Shown: positions 58,322-64,000 of the stretch, one piece after another
Numbering within the stretch: the stretch's first letter is position 1
How the letters are laid out: the number at the start of each line of letters is the position of its first letter
Source of the DNA: Paenibacillus alkalitolerans
Lineage (GTDB): Bacteria > Bacillota > Bacilli > Paenibacillales > YIM-B00363
Assembly (NCBI RefSeq): GCF_016482785.1
Contig: NZ_JAEMXM010000007.1
Location: 62,001 to 126,000 of the forward strand
DNA length: 64,000 bases
Direction: 5' to 3'
Notes under the pieces: generated by a model
Database searches by the model: none
What the model was told of the DNA's origin: nothing
The model's input: the letters and a program-made list of their open reading frames with translations, nothing else
Position numbers and translations under genes: made by a program

Positions 58322-59656
58322 ATGATGAAAATGAAGGTACTTTCAGCAGTCTTGCTAAGTTCTGTGCTTTTCCTTCAAGCATGCGGCGGTGGCGGCGGGA
58401 ACAGCTCCGGCGGTGACGGCGGCGGCAGCGGTGGCGGCGGATCGGGCGAGAAAGTGAAAATTACTTGGTCGACCTGGGGCAATCCGGGCGAGCTTGGCCG
58501 CTTCCAAGAGTTTACTGACGATTTCAACAAGCGCCATCCCGACATCCAAGCGGAGCTTATCCCGATTCCGAACGACGGCTACGAGCAGAAAATGTTAACA
58601 CAGCTGAGCGGCGGCACGGCTCCCGACGTCTTCTATTCCGGAGACGGCTTGATCTCGCAATTGGTTGCCAACGGCTCCGTCGAGAAGTTGACACCGTTCA
58701 TGGAGAAGCCCGGCAGCGCGCTTGGCCCGAACGATCTGGTCGATGGTTTGTATGGTGCCGCCAAACAAGGAAGCGACGTATGGGGCTTGACCGTTGACTG
58801 TAACCCGATGCTGCTTTGGTTCAACAAGAAGGTACTGCAAGAAGCGGGAATTACCGAGATGCCGAACGACATCTACGAGAAGGGCCAATGGAATTGGGAA
58901 GCATTCAAGGCGATGACCGAGAAAATACAAGCGGCAGGTAAATACGGCTTCGTTCTCGATTCCTGGTGGGGGCCTTACTATAGCTGGGCGACCGTCAACG
59001 GCGGCAAAGTGTATGACGAGAATGGCAACTTCGTTCTTCATGAAGACACGAAGGGCAAGGAAGCGATGAAGTTCTTATTTGACAACATTAAAGCGGGCAA
59101 CTTCACGTTCTCCGGTTCGCTTCCGAAAGGGCAAGGCGGCGACGCGATGTTCATGTCCAACCAACTCGGGTTCCTTGGTGCCGGCCGCTGGATGCTTCCG
59201 GTGTTCAGCAAGAACGACGCTCTTGAATACGACGTTGTGCCGTACCCGACGAATACGGGCAACAAGATGGAACCCGCCGCTATCCCGACTGCTTATCTCG
59301 TCATGAACAAAAACACCAAGAACAAAGACGCCGCTTGGATATTTATGTCGGAGTTCGTAAATAAAGAAGGTCAAACGTTCCGCCTCCAAGGCGGTGGCAA
59401 TGCGGTTCCTTCCGTTCTCGGCGCGGACGATCTTGTGCTGGAAGGCAACGATCCGGAGCATGCTCAATACTTCCTTGACGCACGCGAAGTGGGTTATGCA
59501 CTTTGGTTAGAGGAAGCTGCGGTTCCGGGCTTGGCGAACGAAGTGAAGACGAAGCTCGAAGAGCTGTGGCTGACGGACGTCGATTTCGAAGCCGGGTTGA
59601 AAAATGTCGCCGATTCGGCGCAAAAGAAAATCGAAGAATACAAAGCCGGCAAATAA
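58322..59656 (+). CDS. sugar-binding lipoprotein (second importer)
   Basis: 444 residues from ATG 58322, with GGGGG. Lipobox LQACGGG at about 18-22, then a Gly-rich linker. Body: ITWSTWGNPGEL, YEQKMLTQLSGGTAPDVFYS, WNWEAFKAMTEKIQ, typical of family-1 sugar-binding proteins. It is a different subgroup from the two proteins at 26243 and 28441. A terminator-like hairpin follows, so it may be made in excess of the permeases. Confidence 0.93.
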   Translation: MMKMKVLSAVLLSSVLFLQACGGGGGNSSGGDGGGSGGGGSGEKVKITWSTWGNPGELGRFQEFTDDFNKRHPDIQAELIPIPNDGYEQKMLTQLSGGTAPDVFYSGDGLISQLVANGSVEKLTPFMEKPGSALGPNDLVDGLYGAAKQGSDVWGLTVDCNPMLLWFNKKVLQEAGITEMPNDIYEKGQWNWEAFKAMTEKIQAAGKYGFVLDSWWGPYYSWATVNGGKVYDENGNFVLHEDTKGKEAMKFLFDNIKAGNFTFSGSLPKGQGGDAMFMSNQLGFLGAGRWMLPVFSKNDALEYDVVPYPTNTGNKMEPAAIPTAYLVMNKNTKNKDAAWIFMSEFVNKEGQTFRLQGGGNAVPSVLGADDLVLEGNDPEHAQYFLDAREVGYALWLEEAAVPGLANEVKTKLEELWLTDVDFEAGLKNVADSAQKKIEEYKAGK

Positions 59657-59674
59657 GACATGAACAGCGATCAT

Positions 59675-59712
59675 GAAGGAAGGCTGCGTGCCCTGCGCGC
59701 CTTCCTTTTGTT
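59675..59712 (+). terminator. attenuating terminator between binding protein and permeases
   Basis: GAAGGAAGGC pairs with GCGCCTTCCTTTT-side sequence (AAGGAAGGC / GCCTTCCTT), loop of about 18 bases, followed by TTTGTTCC. Leaky termination here would keep the permeases lower than the binding protein. Confidence 0.65.
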
Positions 59713-59742
59713 CCACCGATTATCCCAGAAGGAGGAAAGCTG

Positions 59743-60621
59743 ATGAATAAACGTCGTTCGGATGCGTTATGGGGATACGTGTTCATCTTCCCGCAGTTGA
59801 TTGGAATGCTTTGTTTTTCGCTCCTCCCGCTCATATTCGTGTTCGTGCTTAGCTCCATGAAGTGGGACGGGTTCGGGGCAAGAAGCTTCATCGGATTGGA
59901 CAATTTTGTTTATATGCTGCATGACAAAGACCTGCATGTCGCTTTAAAGAATACGTTGTGGTACAGCCTGTTGTCGGTGCCGAGCAGTATCGTCATCGGA
60001 TTGTTGGTGGCGTTGGCGCTTAACCGCGTAGCGGGCAAAACGGTATACCGCGTCATCTATTTCATGCCGACGGTTACCGGCACCGTGGCTGTCGCGATTG
60101 TGTTTATGTGGCTGCTGAACCCGGATTTCGGAATCGTGAACACGTATCTAAAACAATTGTTCGGCATAGCGGGACCGCGCTGGTTGACCGATCCGAATTA
60201 TGTCATACCTTCCGTTTCGATCTTGAGTGTATGGCTCGGCATCGGTTTCAATATGGTCATATTTTTGGCGGGTTTGCAGGGAATATCAAAGTCGTATTAC
60301 GAAGCGGCGGAAATCGACGGGGCGAACCGTATGCAGCAGCTGTGGAACATTACTCTTCCGCTGCTGTCTCCGACGACATTTTTTATTACGATTATCGCCA
60401 TTATCAACTCTTTCAAGGTGTTCGACCAAATTCTCGTCATGACGGGCGGAGGCCCGGGCAATGCGAGCCGTGTGCTAGTGTTCCACATTTACGATTACGC
60501 GTTTCAAGATTTTGCATTCGGGAAAAGCTCCGCGGCCGCGGTGTTAATGTTCCTGATCATTTTGCTGCTAACTTTGATTCAAATGAGAATTTCGAGGCGG
60601 TGGGTGCATTATGAAGGCTAA
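59743..60621 (+). CDS. sugar ABC transporter permease (MalF/UgpA type)
   Basis: 292 residues, six hydrophobic segments; EAA loop EAAEIDGANRMQQLWNITLP near 195. AAGGAGGAAAGC precedes the ATG. It overlaps the next permease gene by 11 bases. No ATPase gene follows, as in the first importer. Confidence 0.94.
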   Translation: MNKRRSDALWGYVFIFPQLIGMLCFSLLPLIFVFVLSSMKWDGFGARSFIGLDNFVYMLHDKDLHVALKNTLWYSLLSVPSSIVIGLLVALALNRVAGKTVYRVIYFMPTVTGTVAVAIVFMWLLNPDFGIVNTYLKQLFGIAGPRWLTDPNYVIPSVSILSVWLGIGFNMVIFLAGLQGISKSYYEAAEIDGANRMQQLWNITLPLLSPTTFFITIIAIINSFKVFDQILVMTGGGPGNASRVLVFHIYDYAFQDFAFGKSSAAAVLMFLIILLLTLIQMRISRRWVHYEG

Positions 60622-61495
60622 CAACGCAACATTTACCGATAGCAAACCACGATTGGCTGCCGCATTCCCTCTTCGCATCTCGATCGGAAGCATCGTCCTT
60701 CATACGGTGCTTATTCTCGGAGCTTGTTTGATGATTTTGCCGTTGTTTTGGATGGCGTCCAGCTCGCTGAAAGACATTTCGCAAATATTTTTGATCCCGC
60801 CGAAATGGATTCCCGATCCGTTCGTGTGGGGAAACTTCGAAAGATCGTTGAAAGCGCTCCCTTTCGACAAAGCGTATTTCAACAGTATATATATTGCCGT
60901 TCTCGTCGTCGTGCTCCAGCTGTTTACTTGTTCGTTGGCGGCGTTCGCATTTGCAAAGATAAACTTTCCGTACCGTGACGTCTTGTTCGTTCTGTTCGTC
61001 GCGATGCTCATGGTGCCTGAACAGGTTACAATCATTCCGCTGTATTTGATCATGAAAGAAATCGGCTGGCTCGACTCTCATCTGTCCATTATTGTGCCAC
61101 CCGCTTTATTCAGCGCCTTCGGCGTATTCTTGCTGAGGCAATTTTTCAAGACGATACCGAACGATCTGGAGGAAGCCGCCATCGTGGACGGCGCCAGCTT
61201 GCCGACGATCTACTTCCGCATCATGCTGCCGTTGATTAAACCGTCGCTGTCGGCCCTTGGCATCTTTACGTTTCTGTACATGTGGAACAACTTCTTCCAC
61301 CCGGTCATCTTCTTGAGCACGCCTGAATTGTATACGGTTCCTCTCATGCTGAATATGTTTAAAGGGCTGTATATTACCGATTGGACGCTCATGATGGCGG
61401 GCTCGACCATTGCGCTCGTGCCTGCGTTGGTCGCGTATCTGTTCACGCAGCGGTATGTGATAGAAGGTATCGCAATGACCGGTATCAAGGGGTAA
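60611..61495 (+). CDS. carbohydrate ABC transporter permease (MalG/UgpE type)
   Basis: 294 residues, six hydrophobic segments; EAA loop EAAIVDGASLPTIYFRIMLP near 190-210. Partner of the preceding permease; starts within its last codons. It ends the second importer operon, with a terminator 22 bases after its stop. Confidence 0.94.
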   Translation: MKANNATFTDSKPRLAAAFPLRISIGSIVLHTVLILGACLMILPLFWMASSSLKDISQIFLIPPKWIPDPFVWGNFERSLKALPFDKAYFNSIYIAVLVVVLQLFTCSLAAFAFAKINFPYRDVLFVLFVAMLMVPEQVTIIPLYLIMKEIGWLDSHLSIIVPPALFSAFGVFLLRQFFKTIPNDLEEAAIVDGASLPTIYFRIMLPLIKPSLSALGIFTFLYMWNNFFHPVIFLSTPELYTVPLMLNMFKGLYITDWTLMMAGSTIALVPALVAYLFTQRYVIEGIAMTGIKG

Positions 61496-61517
61496 TATTT
61501 AATAGATTTTGCGGTGC

Positions 61518-61548
61518 GGGTGATGCTTTGGCGTCATCCTCTTTTTTT
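61518..61548 (+). terminator. terminator of the second importer operon
   Basis: GGGTGATGC pairs with GCGTCATCC (two wobbles), loop TTTG, followed by TCTTTTTTT. The rest of the 289-base gap to 61785 is AT-rich with no recognised feature. Confidence 0.85.
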
Positions 61549-61784
61549 GCGGCAATGTAATGAGCATCCCGCCAAATTTCCCCCACAAAGGAGACGTCCT
61601 TCCACAGTTAATTTCTATCGTTCCTAGACATTATGCATTCCCTATATTAGCGCGTATTTCGACAATCTTTTAATACATTATCGCAATTATTTTGCCATTA
61701 AATCTCTTATCACTGCAACTAAATATATAGATTTGCAGTCTATTACTAGTAGAAGCAAAATTCGACATAAACCGAGGTAATTTT

Positions 61785-62678
61785 ATGCGCAAAGCAACAA
61801 TTTCCGTATTTGGTTTGGCCGTTATTCTCATTATTGCAATTGCGGCTTTCAACTCGCTGCAAATTAACGCATCTATTAAAGACAAAGATGAGCCGGCATC
61901 TGTAACCGTTCAATCGAATAAACCGCCTGTTGTTGAAAATACAACACCTCCTCCTGATCAAGATGCAGAGCCGCCGCATGTCGAGCAGCCTTCTCCCGAG
62001 CCGGATGACGGAGTGAAAAACGATTCTAATTCGAAGTCTGAAAATGTAACTGCGGATTCCGGCCAATTGGTTGTGGAACCGGCCACCGCAGCTCCCGAAA
62101 GCATCGCCGCGCTCGTAAACAAACAATATGCGCTTCCTGAAGATTACGAGCCGTCCGATTTGGTTTATCCCGATGTCGATTTTACTTTTGATGAAAAGAT
62201 CGATAAACGCAAGCTGCGTAAAGTCGCGGCTGATGCATTGGAGGAAATGTTCGAAGCTGCGAAAGAGGACGGTATTTTCTTGGCCGGCGTTTCGGGTTAC
62301 CGTTCTCACGACACTCAGAAAGCGTTGTTCAACCGTTATGTTAAGAAGGACGGGTTGGAAAATGCGCGAAGATACAGCGCAGAACCCGGTCACAGCGAAC
62401 ATCAAACCGGTCTCGCCATCGATGTCAGCGGAAGCAACGGCAAATGTGCGGCACAGGATTGCTTTGCCGGTACCAAAGAGGCTGAATGGCTCGAGAAGCA
62501 TGCCGCGGAGTACGGATTTATAATCAGGTATCCGAAAGAAAAAGAATCGATTACCGGGTACAAGTACGAGCCTTGGCACTTGCGTTATATAGGCGTTGAA
62601 TTAGCGCTAAGCATTACGAGTCAAGGAATTACGCTGGAAGAATACTATAATGCCGCCGTGCCGGTGTCGAATGAATAA
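61785..62678 (+). CDS. M15-family D-alanyl-D-alanine carboxypeptidase (VanY-like)
   Basis: 297 residues. N-terminal hydrophobic segment (VFGLAVILIIAIAAF, 9-23) anchors or exports it. A Pro/Glu/Ser-rich linker covers about 35-110. The zinc peptidase domain carries SGYRSHDTQKALF, PGHSEHQTGLAIDVSG (His, Asp ligands) and EPWHLRYIG (catalytic Glu and His). It trims the terminal D-Ala of peptidoglycan stems. GAGG precedes the ATG. No VanR/VanS or ligase genes lie nearby, so it is a housekeeping enzyme rather than a resistance cluster. Confidence 0.93.
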   Translation: MRKATISVFGLAVILIIAIAAFNSLQINASIKDKDEPASVTVQSNKPPVVENTTPPPDQDAEPPHVEQPSPEPDDGVKNDSNSKSENVTADSGQLVVEPATAAPESIAALVNKQYALPEDYEPSDLVYPDVDFTFDEKIDKRKLRKVAADALEEMFEAAKEDGIFLAGVSGYRSHDTQKALFNRYVKKDGLENARRYSAEPGHSEHQTGLAIDVSGSNGKCAAQDCFAGTKEAEWLEKHAAEYGFIIRYPKEKESITGYKYEPWHLRYIGVELALSITSQGITLEEYYNAAVPVSNE

Positions 62679-62703
62679 ACTGAAGGTCAGAGCCATTTTC
62701 CGG

Positions 62704-63546
62704 CTACAGAGCGTTCGCCTCAACTGCATTGCGTAAAGAAGGATATATAGGACGAAAACCTAACTTTTCCCGAATTTTTGCCGTATCCGCAATTTGAAGC
62801 CAGGCGGTGTCTATTGGCCGGTGAGCCGCATCCTCACCGACAGGCTCTCCGAATAGCTTCATAATCTGTTCCGCCGGCGCCGGTTCATTGTCGGCCACAT
62901 TGTAAATTTGACCGCCAATTTCTTGCGTATCCGTCGCCAGCATAACGGCTTGGGCGACATCTGCATGGTGAACCATGTGAATTCTCTGCTGTGGATTCCA
63001 GTTGCGAAACCATTGCATTCCCTCCGACAAATGCGGATCTTTGTCCCCGTATACGAAGGCGAGACGAAGTATACGCAAATCAAGTCCTCTTGTGTAATGA
63101 AGCTGCATGAGCGCCTGTTCGGCGGCAGCTTTCGTTTCCGGATATGGGCCTGCCGGTTTTGGCGAGTCTTCTTCATTGAAGGCTCTGCCTATATCCGTAC
63201 CGTATACAAGATTGGTGCTGGCAAATATAAAGCGGCGGACATTCGCCTGCAAAGCCGCTTGTGCCAATGAAACCGTACCTTCCAAATTTACGGCGCGCGT
63301 TTGTTCCTCGGTTGCGCCTCGAAAAAATGCAGCCAAATGAACGATTGCATCGATATCCGCCACTGCTTGGTTGAGAGTTTCCGGCTGCAGCAAATCTCCC
63401 ACCGCAATTTCCGCGCCGTGCTCTCTTAATGTCTGAGCGCGTTCCGGCTGCCGGACCAAAACACGTACACAATCTCCTCTTTGCAGCAACCGCGGAACGA
63501 TCCTGCTTCCAATTCGTCCTGTTGCCCCAGTAACTAATATGTTCAT
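62704..63546 (-). CDS. NAD-dependent epimerase/dehydratase (extended SDR)
   Basis: 280 residues. Nucleotide-binding GATGRIG at 7-13, HLAAFFRG near 70, and YPETKAAAEQ (Tyr and Lys of YxxxK) near 135. GAGGAG precedes the ATG. Lacks the long C-terminal sugar-binding part of large epimerases, so the substrate is unclear. Convergent with the M15 gene and divergent from the helix-turn-helix gene. Confidence 0.88.
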   Translation of the reverse strand: MNILVTGATGRIGSRIVPRLLQRGDCVRVLVRQPERAQTLREHGAEIAVGDLLQPETLNQAVADIDAIVHLAAFFRGATEEQTRAVNLEGTVSLAQAALQANVRRFIFASTNLVYGTDIGRAFNEEDSPKPAGPYPETKAAAEQALMQLHYTRGLDLRILRLAFVYGDKDPHLSEGMQWFRNWNPQQRIHMVHHADVAQAVMLATDTQEIGGQIYNVADNEPAPAEQIMKLFGEPVGEDAAHRPIDTAWLQIADTAKIREKLGFRPIYPSLRNAVEANAL

Positions 63547-63594
63547 TTGATCTTCTCCTCGTATCCAATGTTATAATCTCAGTATTATGTATTT

Positions 63595-63626
63595 TTTATC
63601 GTACTACCAGATTTCGTTTATCGTAC
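63595..63626. promoter_or_regulatory. direct repeat in the divergent gap
   Basis: TTTATCGTAC occurs at 63595-63604 and 63617-63626, 22 bases apart. It lies between the epimerase and regulator genes, where the regulator could control both. Confidence 0.45.
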
Positions 63627-63659
63627 GATTGTGACTGTCAGGATAAGGAGGAAGTATCG

Positions 63660-64000
63660 TTGGACGATTTGGACCGCCGCCGCGCATTGGCGGAATTTCT
63701 CCGCACACGGCGAGCCCGTCTTTCGCCGTCGGATGTAGACCTTCCTGCGGGGAGCCGCCGAAGGACGCCGGGACTGCGCCGTGAGGAAGTCGCTCAATTG
63801 GCGAACATCGGCACTTCGTGGTATGTGGCGTTGGAACAGGGAAGGGACGTTCATCCCTCGGAACAGGTATTGGAGAGTATTGCCCACGCTCTTCGTCTCA
63901 CACCCACGGAACGCAGGCATTTGTTTCTGTTGGCGCGGCCGCAATCTTTTGCCAATTCGCTGCCCCCTGAAGAGGAAACCGTCGGCTCTGCACTGGAACA
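63660..64000 (+). CDS. helix-turn-helix regulator (MmyB-like), cut by window edge
   Basis: About 113 residues visible. The TTG start at 63660 is supported by AAGGAGG. N-terminal LRTRRARLSP, RRTPGLRREEVAQLANIGTS and WYVALEQGRDVHPSEQVLES match XRE proteins with an MmyB-type C-terminal domain, which is outside the window. Such regulators often control a divergent short-chain dehydrogenase, which fits the epimerase next door. Confidence 0.85.
   Translation, partial: MDDLDRRRALAEFLRTRRARLSPSDVDLPAGSRRRTPGLRREEVAQLANIGTSWYVALEQGRDVHPSEQVLESIAHALRLTPTERRHLFLLARPQSFANSLPPEEETVGSALE

Noticed and set aside
61785-62678. Vancomycin-resistance cluster
   Set aside because: Only a VanY-like carboxypeptidase is present; no VanHAX or VanRS-type genes are adjacent.

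Overview
The window reads as a chromosome segment of a spore-forming, mesophilic member of the Paenibacillaceae (Paenibacillus or a close relative). Evidence: Bacillales heat-shock genes ctsR-mcsA-mcsB-clpC, radA-disA-pssA, pcrB-pcrA-ligA, YesM/YesN-type two-component systems with MalFG-type sugar permeases, S-layer homology (SLH) domains, CotF-like proteins, strong GGAGG ribosome binding sites and a moderately GC-rich composition. The organism assignment is an inference from gene content.

Layout. 1-4.3 kb: an acetoin/pyruvate-type 2-oxoacid dehydrogenase operon (E1alpha, E1beta, E2, E3; minus strand, E3 cut by the window edge). 4.4-8.25 kb: radA, disA, pssA (minus). 8.25-31.86 kb: an accessory block between radA and clpC, which are neighbours in the usual Bacillales order. 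It holds an MFS transporter; broken Rhs copies with cargo (HxlR regulator, ridA remnant, arginase-family gene, XRE remnant); a candidate secreted toxin operon (c-di-GMP-I riboswitch, SLH protein, 1967-residue Rhs protein with lipase-like C-terminus, four-helix membrane protein as likely immunity); a broken Yip1-type gene; and a carbohydrate ABC importer with a kinase/binding-protein/regulator sensing set. 31.86-36.6 kb: clpC, mcsB, mcsA, ctsR under a CtsR box. 37.3-42.7 kb: ligA, pcrA, pcrB. 42.7-44.3 kb: small spore-coat-like genes. 44.3-46.1 kb: a predicted zinc protease and a TipA-like MerR regulator. 46.4-52.99 kb: U32 peptidase-family protein, sugar isomerase, small membrane protein, nitrite/sulfite reductase. 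53.0-54.77 kb: an IS1182-type insertion sequence. 54.8-61.5 kb: a second YesM/YesN plus sugar ABC importer cluster. 61.8-64 kb: M15 D,D-carboxypeptidase, NAD-dependent epimerase, and a truncated helix-turn-helix regulator.

How parts work together. The toxin operon has a near-consensus promoter, then a c-di-GMP-I riboswitch, an intrinsic terminator, and three closely spaced genes, so c-di-GMP probably decides whether the surface protein, the Rhs toxin and its immunity protein are made together. A second c-di-GMP-I riboswitch points at radA. Both sugar-uptake clusters carry CcpA (cre) sites. Three intergenic places (before disA, the sugar isomerase and the nitrite/sulfite reductase) carry copies of one two-hairpin element whose stems differ in sequence but keep pairing; I do not recognise it, and it is the best candidate here for an undescribed structured RNA.
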